A DNA stretch of 64,000 nt. It comes from Solirubrobacterales bacterium. Lineage in GTDB: Bacteria > Actinomycetota > Thermoleophilia > Solirubrobacterales > 70-9. This document shows, piece after piece, positions 1 to 7,411 of this stretch. The position numbers were made by a program, and so were the translations under genes. The stretch covers positions 1-64,000 of the forward strand of contig JAMLGI010000008.1 of assembly GCA_023958085.1 (NCBI GenBank), given 5' to 3'. Every line of letters starts with the position of its first letter. Within the stretch, counting starts at the first letter, position 1. Under the pieces are notes generated by a model. It saw only the letters and a list, made by a program, of their open reading frames with translations. It was not told the origin of the DNA and ran no database searches.

Positions 1-119
1 TTGCTCCTGGCCAGCAGCCGGACCCGCTCGCTGTTCGAGCTGGCCAGCGCTGCCAGGCCGACCGCGATCGCACCGCTTCCGGCGACTGCGATTTCGGGAT
101 AGGGGTTGTCGACGGTCAC
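1..119 (-). CDS. 3-hydroxyacyl-CoA dehydrogenase, N-terminal fragment (runs off the window)
   Basis: Reading leftward from a GTG at 119 gives a protein beginning VTVDNPYPEIAVAGSGAIAV and continuing GLAALASSNSERVRLLARS. The GSGAIAVGLA loop after a beta strand is the Rossmann NAD-binding signature (GxGxxxG/A) found at the start of 3-hydroxyacyl-CoA dehydrogenases, which oxidise 3-hydroxyacyl-CoA in beta-oxidation. Only about 39 residues are visible, so the call rests on the dinucleotide fold and on the divergent thiolase neighbour. An in-frame TTG about 29 codons upstream is an alternative start. Another NAD(P)-dependent dehydrogenase cannot be excluded. Confidence 0.55.
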   Translation of the reverse strand, partial: MTVDNPYPEIAVAGSGAIAVGLAALASSNSERVRLLARS

Positions 120-199
120 TCGTGCATCACTGGCTGCGAGGTTCGCATATGGCTGCCCGCCGGCGTCGCCAAGGCGGCCGACATGAGCCCGGAAGCCGT

Positions 200-219
200 T
201 TGACTGACACGTCAATCAG
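200..219. promoter_or_regulatory. Palindromic operator between divergent beta-oxidation genes
   Basis: The sequence reads TTGACTGAC-AC-GTCAATCAG, an inverted repeat with 7 of 9 arm positions matching. It lies between the leftward dehydrogenase start and the thiolase start at 285. TetR-family regulators of fatty-acid degradation in actinobacteria bind sites of this general kind (TGAC...GTCA). That a TetR/FadR-like repressor acts here is an inference. Confidence 0.45.
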
Positions 220-284
220 CTATCGTGAAGTCAGGTTTTCCCGCGCTGCGGGCACACGGTCCGGATATTTACGAAAGGTTTTCG

Positions 285-1457
285 ATGAGCAAGTTTGGCG
301 GACGCGAAGTCGTGATCGTGGATGCGGTCCGGACCCCGGTCGGTCGGGGCCACAAGGAGAAGGGCTACTACAAAGACCAGCATGCCTCCAACCTCCTGGC
401 CCACGCGTACTCGGGGCTGATCGAGCGGACCGGGATCGATCCGGCCCTGGTCGAGGACGTGGTCGGTGGCTGCGTCCAGCAGTTCGGCGAGCAGTCGATG
501 AACATCTCCCGCAACGCCTGGCTCGAGGCCGGTTTCCCGATCGAGACCCCGGCCACCACGATCGACCGCCAGTGCGGATCCGCCCAGCAGTCGGTCAACT
601 ACGCCGCGGCGATGATCGCCTCCGGTGTCCACGACGTGATGGTTGGCGGCGGGGTCGAGCACATGGGCCACATCGGATTCGGCGATGCGATGAACGTGAT
701 GAAGGAGTACGGCTTCGGTTACTCGCCGGAGCTGCTCGAGAAGTACAACCTGGTCAACCAGGGGATCTCGGCCGAGATGATCGCCGACAAGTGGGACATC
801 TCCCGGACCGAACTCGACGAACTGGCTGTGGTTTCACACGCCCGTGCCCAGCAGGCGACGGAGGAAGGCCGCTACACCAACGAGATCCTGCCGTACACGG
901 TCGGTGACGAGACCTTCACCACCGACCAGGGTATCCGTCCCGGCACTACCGTCGAGAAACTGGCCGGGCTGAAGCCGGCCTTCAAGGAGGACGGCAAGGT
1001 GACCGCCGGTAACGCCTCCCAGGTTTCGGACGGGGCCGCCGCCCTGCTACTGATGACCCGCGAGAAGGCCGATGAGCTCGGGCTCAAGCCACGGGCAAGG
1101 ATCCTCGACCAGACCTGCGTCGGGGTAGACCCGGTGATGATGCTGACCGGTCCGATCCCGGCCACCCACAAACTGCTCGAGCGCAACTCGATGAGCATGG
1201 AAGACATCGACCTGTTCGAGGTCAACGAGGCCTTTGCCTCGGTTGTGATCGCCTGGCAGCGCGAACTCAACCCGGACATGGACAAGGTCAACGTGAACGG
1301 TGGCGCGATGGCGATCGGCCACGCCCTCGGTTCAACCGGTGGCCGTCTGCTCACCACTCTCCTCAACGAGCTGGAACGTCAGGACAAGGAGACCGGCCTG
1401 GTCACCATGTGCTGTGGTGGAGGAATGGGCACCGGCACCCTGATCCAGCGGATCTGA
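285..1457 (+). CDS. Acetyl-CoA acyltransferase (thiolase)
   Basis: A 390-residue thiolase that cleaves 3-ketoacyl-CoA with CoA (or condenses acetyl-CoA) in the last step of beta-oxidation. The nucleophilic cysteine is Cys97 in the DRQCGSA motif. The VNEAFA motif carries the Asn/Glu region, GGAMAIGHALG holds the catalytic histidine, and CCGGGMGTG near the C-terminus holds the second cysteine. The length is normal for the family. The start MSKFGGREVVIVDAVRTP was chosen because it begins at the usual first strand and follows GAAAGG at good spacing; an upstream ATG at 225 would add an unlikely tail. The partner dehydrogenase is divergent, which fits a fatty-acid or sterol side-chain degradation role, but the substrate cannot be read from the sequence. 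Confidence 0.93.
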   Translation: MSKFGGREVVIVDAVRTPVGRGHKEKGYYKDQHASNLLAHAYSGLIERTGIDPALVEDVVGGCVQQFGEQSMNISRNAWLEAGFPIETPATTIDRQCGSAQQSVNYAAAMIASGVHDVMVGGGVEHMGHIGFGDAMNVMKEYGFGYSPELLEKYNLVNQGISAEMIADKWDISRTELDELAVVSHARAQQATEEGRYTNEILPYTVGDETFTTDQGIRPGTTVEKLAGLKPAFKEDGKVTAGNASQVSDGAAALLLMTREKADELGLKPRARILDQTCVGVDPVMMLTGPIPATHKLLERNSMSMEDIDLFEVNEAFASVVIAWQRELNPDMDKVNVNGGAMAIGHALGSTGGRLLTTLLNELERQDKETGLVTMCCGGGMGTGTLIQRI

Positions 1458-1620
1458 CGGACTCTCGCGCGGCGTCTCGCCGCACCTCGCGGGGGCCGCC
1501 GTGCGGAGCACTGTCGGACCCGGCGAGTCGCACCGATACTTGGCGACAGCCTCGTCAGATCCGCTGGATCGATCCAGTTTCTGACGGACTCCGGCACGGC
1601 GTCTCGCCGCACCCCGCGGA
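1442..1620. repeat. Short direct and inverted duplications at the 3' end of the thiolase gene
   Basis: The last codons of the thiolase (1442-1459) recur inverted at 1553-1570 as an 18-base match. A roughly 40-base stretch starting at the stop codon (1454-1493) recurs directly at 1581-1620 with a few changes. Each direct copy contains a GGCG-TCT-CGCC hairpin, which could stop transcription of the thiolase. Confidence 0.6.
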
Positions 1621-1668
1621 TTCTCGCGGTGGGCACTCCGGCGCACCCGACGCCCCGCCCAACAACGC

Positions 1669-1717
1669 GTTCTGGAGCCGATAGTGGCGGCCATATGGCC
1701 ACAACCGGCTCCAGAAC
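1669..1717. repeat. Palindromic REP-like repeat, family A, copy 1
   Basis: A 49-base imperfect palindrome bounded by GTTCTGGAGCCG and its complement CGGCTCCAGAAC, with a CATATG centre. The same element recurs at 1741-1788, 32556-32604 and 32626-32674, always as closely spaced pairs outside genes. Confidence 0.8.
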
Positions 1718-1740
1718 AGCGGGCAGGAGTCCACCGAGGT

Positions 1741-1788
1741 TTCTGGAGCCGATAGTGGCGGCTATATGGCTACTATCGGCTCCAGAAC
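1741..1788. repeat. Palindromic REP-like repeat, family A, copy 2, possible terminator
   Basis: A 48-base near-perfect palindrome: TTCTGGAGCCGATAG pairs with CTATCGGCTCCAGAA around a TATATG centre. It lies 23 bases after copy 1 and is followed by GGTTTTTTC, so the transcript would be a strong stem followed by a U-run. It may end transcription before the oxidoreductase gene. Confidence 0.75.
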
Positions 1789-1829
1789 GGTTTTTTCGGG
1801 TTGTCGGTGGCTTTGGAGGGTTGGGGAAG

Positions 1830-1835
1830 TAGGGT
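1830..1835 (+). promoter_or_regulatory. Leaderless -10 box (TAGGGT) of the LLM oxidoreductase
   Basis: TAGGGT ends seven bases before the ATG at 1843, a spacing that puts the transcript start at or next to the start codon. It supports 1843 over the upstream in-frame TTG at 1801, which lies just past the repeat. Confidence 0.45.
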
Positions 1836-1842
1836 TCCGTTC

Positions 1843-2880
1843 ATGACGGCTTTGGAGCGGGTTTCGATCGGGGCTATGGGCGCGACACCGGGGGATCTGG
1901 CGGATCTCGCGCGGGAGGCCGAGGCGGCCGGTTTTGAATCGGTCTGGGCGATCGAACTTTTCCGGAACGCTTTCACTCAGACCACCTACCTTTCCACCCA
2001 GACCGAGTCGATCGATGTGGGTACGGCGATCGCCTGGGGTTTCGTCCGCAGTCCGATGACCATGGCGATGAGCGCGATGGACATCGACGAGATCTCCGGC
2101 GGCCGCTTCCGTCTGGGGCTCGGCCCGGGTGTGAAGCGCCTCAACGAGACCTGGCACAACGCCGAGTACGGTCGTCCGGCACCGCACCTGAGGGAGACGA
2201 TCCAGGCGGTTCGGGAGATCATCCACGCTGCATCCGAGGTTCGACCCGCATCCTTCAAAGGCGAGTACTACGACCTGGACATCAAGGGCTGGATCCGGGG
2301 TGCCCCGCCGGTCAGGACCGAGATCCCGATCTACACCGCAGCGGTCCAGCAGGGGATGGCGAGGATGGCCGGCGACGTCGCCGATGGACTGATCGGGCAT
2401 CCGCTCTGCTCGGCCCGCTGGATCGAGCAGGAGATCGTCCCGGCGTTCGAGCTCGGCCTCTCCCGCTCCGGCCGTGAGCGTTCCTCCTTCACCTATCTGC
2501 CGAGCATCTGTGTGGCGATCGACGACGACTACGAGCGTGGCCTCGACGCCGCCCGTCGCACGGTCGCCTTCTACTCGACCGTGAAGACCTACATGCCGCT
2601 CTACGAGCTACACGGCTTCGGCCAGAACGCCGCCGATGCGGCCGCTGCGTTCCGTCGTGGGGACATCGACGGGGTGGCCGCAGCGATCCCGGACGAGATG
2701 GTCGAGACCTACTGCGCGGTCGGCAGCCCGGACCAGGTTCGGGCCAAGGTCGAGGAGGTGGCCGCCTTTGCCGACGCGATCTTCCCCGGTGCCCCCACCT
2801 ACTTCATTCCGCTCGAACAGATCACCGAGTACAACCGGAAGATCATCGAAGTCTTCGGCGCTAGTCCTGATCGCTTGTGA
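1843..2880 (+). CDS. LLM-class (F420-type) flavin-dependent oxidoreductase
   Basis: A 345-residue luciferase-like monooxygenase-fold protein. It shows the typical N-terminal phrase LAREAEAAGFESVWAIE, a GTAIAWGFVRSPMTMAMSAMDIDE strand-helix pair, SGGRFRLGLGPG (the LLM glycine-rich turn) and a C-terminal GSPDQVRAKVEEVA region that closes the barrel. Such proteins use FMN or coenzyme F420 for hydride transfer; actinobacterial members are mostly F420-dependent, but the substrate cannot be predicted. The start is placed at 1843 because of the -10 box seven bases upstream. Its last 20 bases overlap the convergent nucleotidyltransferase gene. Confidence 0.88.
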   Translation: MTALERVSIGAMGATPGDLADLAREAEAAGFESVWAIELFRNAFTQTTYLSTQTESIDVGTAIAWGFVRSPMTMAMSAMDIDEISGGRFRLGLGPGVKRLNETWHNAEYGRPAPHLRETIQAVREIIHAASEVRPASFKGEYYDLDIKGWIRGAPPVRTEIPIYTAAVQQGMARMAGDVADGLIGHPLCSARWIEQEIVPAFELGLSRSGRERSSFTYLPSICVAIDDDYERGLDAARRTVAFYSTVKTYMPLYELHGFGQNAADAAAAFRRGDIDGVAAAIPDEMVETYCAVGSPDQVRAKVEEVAAFADAIFPGAPTYFIPLEQITEYNRKIIEVFGASPDRL

Positions 2881-3364
2881 CGTCACCACGGTCGGTGAGC
2901 GCGGCGATGTCCTCCAGGTCCACCGGTCGACCTCGGGCTTCCTTCATGCGGATGAGGTCATCCAGTCCGACCACCGGCACGGTGACCGGCCCCAGCTTCA
3001 CCTCGAGCGCCGAGCGGCGTAGCTGGTCGAAGCTCCGGCCCCCTGGAACCTCGTGAATGACGTCGATACCCCCGGCTCGCGTGGCGAACTGCCAGATCGT
3101 TGCCGTGGGTAACATCGTTCCACTGATCTCATCAAGTTCATGTCCGGGATTGAGCACCCTTGCCCCGAGCGCATTGAGTGCGTCGGCCAGGCGAGTCAGG
3201 TTGGCCGGATCGGGGGCGGGGATCAGGTCGGCGTCATTGGTCATGCGGACGTGACCGTGGGTTTGAACGGCGATACCGCCGATCAGCACGTACTCGACTC
3301 CCTTTCCGGAGAGGGTCCGGAAAATGGCCGAGGCATCGAGGATCTCCCCTTCGGCGTAGGTCAT
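2861..3364 (-). CDS. Nucleotidyltransferase, putative toxin partner of the adjacent HTH protein
   Basis: A 167-residue protein of the MNT/AbiEii-like nucleotidyltransferase superfamily. VLIGGIAVQTHG matches the GG-x-A motif and RMTNDADLI matches the D-x-D metal-binding pair that coordinates NTP. A later segment, GGIDVIHEVPGG, supplies the third acidic residue. The gene starts in a 4-base ATGA overlap with the upstream XRE gene, an arrangement typical of toxin-antitoxin or regulator-NTase pairs. Some family members nucleotidylate tRNA, but the target here is unknown. The 3' end overlaps the convergent LLM gene by 20 bases. Confidence 0.75.
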   Translation of the reverse strand: MTYAEGEILDASAIFRTLSGKGVEYVLIGGIAVQTHGHVRMTNDADLIPAPDPANLTRLADALNALGARVLNPGHELDEISGTMLPTATIWQFATRAGGIDVIHEVPGGRSFDQLRRSALEVKLGPVTVPVVGLDDLIRMKEARGRPVDLEDIAALTDRGDVTSDQD

Positions 3365-3690
3365 TCTCCTCTTGCCTTGCGCCCTGCGGCGGCGAATTCA
3401 CCTGCCATTCGGTTCCAGGAGATCGCCAGGGCGAGACGCTGCTCGGGGGTCAGGCGTTCCATTGATCGACGATGGAGCGTGTCGTAGCGCCGGGCCGGCG
3501 GACGGGTGGTGAGGGTCAGGTCCTCGCCCATGACCCGGAGCAGCGAGGTGAGTGTCGCGACCGTGGGTGACACCTCGCCGCTCTCGAGACGGCTGATTGC
3601 TGACTGCCGGGTGCCGGCACGCAGCGCCAGCTGATTCTGGCTCAGACCGCGTTTTCGTCTTGCTTCCTTGATCAACTTGCCAGGATTCAC
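3361..3690 (-). CDS. XRE-family HTH protein, probable antitoxin
   Basis: A 109-residue protein with a classic Cro/C1 helix-turn-helix at about residues 7-55 (LIKEARRKRGLSQNQLALRAG, then the recognition helix TRQSAISRLESGEVSP). A charged tail of about 45 residues follows and may contact the partner. It starts at GTG 3690, seven bases after a TATAAT box, and its stop overlaps the start of the nucleotidyltransferase. It probably autoregulates the pair. It could also be a stand-alone regulator, but the tight coupling favours a toxin-antitoxin role. Confidence 0.78.
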   Translation of the reverse strand: MNPGKLIKEARRKRGLSQNQLALRAGTRQSAISRLESGEVSPTVATLTSLLRVMGEDLTLTTRPPARRYDTLHRRSMERLTPEQRLALAISWNRMAGEFAAAGRKARGE

Positions 3691-3697
3691 TACCTGA

Positions 3698-3703
3698 ATT
3701 ATA
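3698..3703 (-). promoter_or_regulatory. Leaderless -10 box (TATAAT) of the HTH/NTase operon
   Basis: On the minus strand a perfect TATAAT is followed by seven bases and then the GTG start of the XRE gene. The surroundings are locally AT-rich. The 127 bases from 3704 to 3830 show no credible gene. Confidence 0.55.
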
Positions 3704-3830
3704 ACGGATATGTGATTTCAGTTCGAGCGAGAACATCGCCGAAGTGTCATCCCGGGGGGCATTGTCGCGCTGCGTTGAAGGACCGCGCTTCAGCAGATGA
3801 CGCGATCGTTGCTGCCCCAGACCTGGCGTC

Positions 3831-4499
3831 CTATCCGGATAGCGATGCCGCCCAGCTCTGGAACCGGGTCATGTCGGTCAGGGCGGGGCCGTGGCCGGGG
3901 AGGAGGATCGAGGGTTCAAGGGCGGCGAGCTTGCGGATCGAGCGGCGGTTCTCGGCCGGGTCGTAGGTGAAGGCGTCCGGCGGCTCCATCAGTTTGGTGC
4001 GGCCGGTGGCGTAGCTCATGTTGCGGATCACGTCACCGCAGATCACGGCCCGATCGGACTCACGAAAGTAGATCACGTGACCCGGGGCGTGGCCGGGGGT
4101 GTGGTGGACGGTGAAATCACCGACCCTGTCGCCGTCCTCCAGAACCCGTGAGACCGGGTGGGGCGGGCCCTGCCAGGAGGCCTGGAGTTTCGCCATCAGC
4201 GGGGGCACATCCATGTCCCCTGAAATCGGCCGCTTGCCCTCCATCGCCTCGACGTCGTCGGCGTGACAGGCCAGCGGGATGTCGCGACCCCGGCAGATCT
4301 CGCGGGCCATGCCCTGATGGTCCGGATGGACGTGGGTCAGGGCCAGCAGCGAGAGCGGTCGTCCCTTGAGCTGACGTCCCAGGCGTCGCCGGTCCCAGGT
4401 GGTCCCGGCGTCAAACAGGATCTCCCCGGCCAGGTACACGTTGATCATCGGCAGCGGGAACTGGCTGAGCCGGAAGATGCCGGGGGCGACCTCTTTCAC
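3831..4499 (-). CDS. MBL-fold metallo-hydrolase
   Basis: A 222-residue metallo-beta-lactamase-fold hydrolase. The metal-binding motif is THVHPDHQG (HxHxDH), followed by the later ligands in HHTPGHAPGH, VICGDVI and LLPGHGP. FDAGTTWDR is the usual first-strand aspartate region. Glyoxalase II and quorum-lactonase-like enzymes share this layout; the substrate is not predictable. It lies downstream of the small 85-residue gene and the membrane protein on the same strand, so the three may be cotranscribed. Confidence 0.88.
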   Translation of the reverse strand: MKEVAPGIFRLSQFPLPMINVYLAGEILFDAGTTWDRRRLGRQLKGRPLSLLALTHVHPDHQGMAREICRGRDIPLACHADDVEAMEGKRPISGDMDVPPLMAKLQASWQGPPHPVSRVLEDGDRVGDFTVHHTPGHAPGHVIYFRESDRAVICGDVIRNMSYATGRTKLMEPPDAFTYDPAENRRSIRKLAALEPSILLPGHGPALTDMTRFQSWAASLSG

Positions 4500-4517
4500 G
4501 CTCCGTCTCCGGTCGAT

Positions 4518-4775
4518 TCAGAAGGCGCCGGAGCCGGGATGCTCCGGTGATCCCGGCTGACCCGAGTTGTCGGCGAGGGTTTCCAGTCGTTCGATCTCGC
4601 GCTCGCCATAGATCCGGGCAGGGTCGTCCTCGGCCAGCGGGGCGATCAACCTGGCCAGCCGGTTGCGGACCTGGAGCGCAAAGTGGGGGGTGACCGCACA
4701 GGTCAACTCCCGGATCGCCTCGGTCGTGACCGGTTCGCTCGAGTCGAGGACCCCGATGTGTTCCGTTTCGCTCAT
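4518..4775 (-). CDS. Small hypothetical protein (85 aa)
   Basis: An 85-residue acidic protein, MSETEHIGVLDSSEPVTTEA at its start, predicted mostly helical with no membrane segment or known motif. It sits 42 bases after the upstream membrane protein gene and 18 bases before the MBL hydrolase gene, all on the minus strand, which supports a real gene in an operon. Function is not recognised. Confidence 0.6.
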   Translation of the reverse strand: MSETEHIGVLDSSEPVTTEAIRELTCAVTPHFALQVRNRLARLIAPLAEDDPARIYGEREIERLETLADNSGQPGSPEHPGSGAF

Positions 4776-4817
4776 CGTCTCGTCGCCGTTCGCTTTCTGG
4801 TCTCTGGTTCGGACTGT

Positions 4818-6113
4818 CTACTGGCTGCTGCCGGTGGTTTCGACCGGGGTCAGCTCGGCAGCGTCATCGACCTTCGCCTGCTGATCGACGTTGATCAACG
4901 ACGTGTCTCCGATTATCCACACATGGTTGTACAGGGCGCGGGTCGGGTCGGTGTCGTAGCCCGGTTTCACGTCCAGCAGATACTCGTGAACGGAGGCCGG
5001 CAGCTCGGAGGCAGAATCGGTCAGGAGCATCGCCGGCCAGGTGCCGCCGGTTGAGAGCGCGGTCGCCGCGATCGCATCCATCGGCCGGTCGGAGCGGGCC
5101 AGGGAGTAGCCGTGGCCGGGATCGTTCAGGTTCCAGCCGAAGCTGCCGGAGTAGAACTTGACCAGCTCGACCGCGACGCTGACCGGATCCTTGCCGTCCA
5201 CCCGTTCGACCGCCTTTGTCGCTTCACCGAGCTGTTTGTACGCCTTGGCGGAGACCGCGTCGGTCGACCCGATCACGAACACCGGGACCTTCTTGTTGGC
5301 CTTCTCCTTGAGGTGGTCGAGCGTGGCGCCGGGCACTTCGTCCTTTCCGGTGAACAGGGCCACGTCCCCGGAGCGAGCCAGCCACGCGGCGACCGGGCCG
5401 GCGAAACCGGGCTCCTCGTCGCTCAGGATCACAAAGGCCCCGGGCGGACCTCCGCTCAGCTTCGCTTTCAGTTTGGCCGCTTCGACCGCAAGATCTGCCG
5501 GATCGTCCCCGGTCACCCGTTTCGTCCGGTACCCGCCGGGAGAGGAGGCCTGGCCGACCGTGAAGATCTGGCTCTCGCCGGTCTCGGGGGCGCCCGCCGG
5601 ATTCAGCTGGGCGAGCGCCTTCTCCCCGTCCTCGGAGAGCTTCCCGGACGGCGCGAGCAGGATCGGTGCCCCAACCGGCCGGGCGGCGAAGGTTGCGGCG
5701 ACCGTGCCGGCCTGCCAGTCCCGGTCGTCGGCGATGGTCACCGCCGCCGGCGGGGCGCCCGGTCCGGAGACCGGGTAGGTGGCATAGGCGGAGGCGATCG
5801 AGATGTCAACCGGGTCGCCGCCGGGGACCCGGGTCGTGTTCCGGGTTGCCGCTGCCGGATACCCGAGGGTTCCGCCGCTCCTGCCACCGGTGCGGGCCTC
5901 CCGGGCCTTCTCGGTGAGTTCACCCGGCTTCACCTTGCCCAGACCCTCCGGGCCGTCGTCGCCGGCCGGGCCGACCCCGAAAATGAAGTGGGCAACCAGG
6001 GCCGCGAGGATCAGGGTCAGGACCAGCAGGATCCCGAGACCGACCCACGGGGTTCCTCCCGTGCGGGGGCTGCCGGAGGGCGCGTTGATCGGGCGTCTTC
6101 CTGAGGTGGCCAC
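4818..6113 (-). CDS. Membrane-anchored protein with cell-wall-binding-repeat-2-like domain
   Basis: A 431-residue protein if it starts at GTG 6113. A short basic, proline-rich N-terminus precedes one membrane helix (WVGLGILLVLTLILAALVAHFIF), and the rest should be outside the cell. The extracellular part has repeated units of the form APILLAPSGKLS...L and VFVIGSTDAVSAKAYKQLG, which resemble the CWB2 repeats that anchor surface proteins to the wall. An upstream ATG at 6182 would overlap lysA on the other strand and is less likely. The role, surface attachment or wall sensing, is inferred. Confidence 0.72.
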   Translation of the reverse strand: MATSGRRPINAPSGSPRTGGTPWVGLGILLVLTLILAALVAHFIFGVGPAGDDGPEGLGKVKPGELTEKAREARTGGRSGGTLGYPAAATRNTTRVPGGDPVDISIASAYATYPVSGPGAPPAAVTIADDRDWQAGTVAATFAARPVGAPILLAPSGKLSEDGEKALAQLNPAGAPETGESQIFTVGQASSPGGYRTKRVTGDDPADLAVEAAKLKAKLSGGPPGAFVILSDEEPGFAGPVAAWLARSGDVALFTGKDEVPGATLDHLKEKANKKVPVFVIGSTDAVSAKAYKQLGEATKAVERVDGKDPVSVAVELVKFYSGSFGWNLNDPGHGYSLARSDRPMDAIAATALSTGGTWPAMLLTDSASELPASVHEYLLDVKPGYDTDPTRALYNHVWIIGDTSLINVDQQAKVDDAAELTPVETTGSSQ

Positions 6114-6157
6114 GGGCTGAAAGGTATCGAGAGACGCAAGACGTAAGAATGCCGCCG

Positions 6158-7411
6158 ATGTCCAACCCCACAGTCGCCCCAATCAATCAGCTCGGTCACA
6201 CCACCGTCGGGGGCTGCGACGTGGTCGACCTGGCCCGCGAGTTCGGCACCCCGGCCTACCTGCTGGACGTCGCCGACATGAAGGCCAGAGCGAAGGCCTA
6301 CCTCGACGCCTTTTCCAGCTATGAGGGCGAGACCGAGGTGCTCTTTGCCTCCAAGGCGCTGCCGGTGACCGCGGTCCTCAAACTGTTTGCCGGTGAAGGT
6401 CTTTCGGTCGACGTCGCCTCGGGCGGGGAACTGACTCTCGCCCTGGCCGCCGGCTGCGATCCCGCCCGGATCTACATGCACGGCAACAACAAGACCGACG
6501 CCGAACTGAAACTCGCATTCGAGAGTGGCGTCGGCCATCTGATTCTCGACTCCTTCGATGAGATCGAGCGTTGCGAACGGCTGCTGGATCGCTCCCAGGA
6601 CGTGCTGATCCGGGTCACGCCGGGAATCAAGCCGTCAACCCACTCCTTCATCCAGACCGGCCAGCTCGACTCGAAGTTCGGCTTCGGCCTCGAGGACGGC
6701 ACCGCCGCCCGGGCGATCGAACGGGTGCTTTCATCCGACACCCTCAACCTGGTCGGCCTCCATGCCCACATCGGCTCCCAGATCTTCGAGCTGGAGCCGT
6801 ACCGCCTCCAGGTGGAGGCCCTCGCCTCGATCAAGGGCGAGTGGTGCCGCATCCTCGATCTGGGTGGCGGGCTCGGGATCACTTACGAGGCCGGCGATGA
6901 ACCGCCCGCGGTTTCCGAGTACGCCCGGGTGAAGCTGGATGCGGTCCGGGAGCATTTCGGGACCGCGGTGAAGGTCCTGGTCGAACCCGGCCGTTCCCTG
7001 GTCGGCGAGGCGGGCTCCACCATTTACACGGTCGGCACGGTCAAGGAGATTCCGGGCGTGAGGACCTACGTCGCGGTCGACGGGGGGATGTCCGACAACC
7101 TCCGTCCGATGCTCTACGACGCCCGTTACGAGGCGGTGATCGCCGATCGGGCTGCCGACCCGCCGGACACCACCGCCACGGTGGCCGGCTCCCACTGCGA
7201 GTCCGGGGATATCCTGATCCGGGATGTCGAACTGGCCGCACCCCGGGTGGGAGACACGCTCTTGATCTACGCGACCGGCGCGTACGGCCACGCGATGGCC
7301 AACAACTACAACGGCATGGCTCGTCCGCCAGTCATTTTCTGCGAGGACGGGAACGCCACCGAGGTCATCCGCCGGGAGACCTGGGACGACCTGCTGCGGA
7401 GGGACGCATGA
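6158..7411 (+). CDS. lysA: Diaminopimelate decarboxylase
   Basis: A 417-residue PLP enzyme that decarboxylates meso-diaminopimelate to L-lysine in the cytoplasm. The PLP lysine is Lys66 in EVLFASKALPV. GLHAHIGSQI, the glycine-rich LDLGGGLGI loop that holds the phosphate, VEPGRSLVG and the late CESGDIL are all present as expected. ATG 6158 follows a TAAGAA-like box by eight bases; ATG 6149 is an in-frame alternative. It forms an operon with hom and thrC through a 4-base overlap, so lysine and threonine synthesis from aspartate are coupled. Confidence 0.96.
   Translation: MSNPTVAPINQLGHTTVGGCDVVDLAREFGTPAYLLDVADMKARAKAYLDAFSSYEGETEVLFASKALPVTAVLKLFAGEGLSVDVASGGELTLALAAGCDPARIYMHGNNKTDAELKLAFESGVGHLILDSFDEIERCERLLDRSQDVLIRVTPGIKPSTHSFIQTGQLDSKFGFGLEDGTAARAIERVLSSDTLNLVGLHAHIGSQIFELEPYRLQVEALASIKGEWCRILDLGGGLGITYEAGDEPPAVSEYARVKLDAVREHFGTAVKVLVEPGRSLVGEAGSTIYTVGTVKEIPGVRTYVAVDGGMSDNLRPMLYDARYEAVIADRAADPPDTTATVAGSHCESGDILIRDVELAAPRVGDTLLIYATGAYGHAMANNYNGMARPPVIFCEDGNATEVIRRETWDDLLRRDA

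Noticed and set aside
6113-6182. ATG 6182 as the start of the wall-repeat membrane protein
   Set aside because: It would overlap the lysA start on the other strand and adds residues before the natural membrane anchor; GTG 6113 is better.
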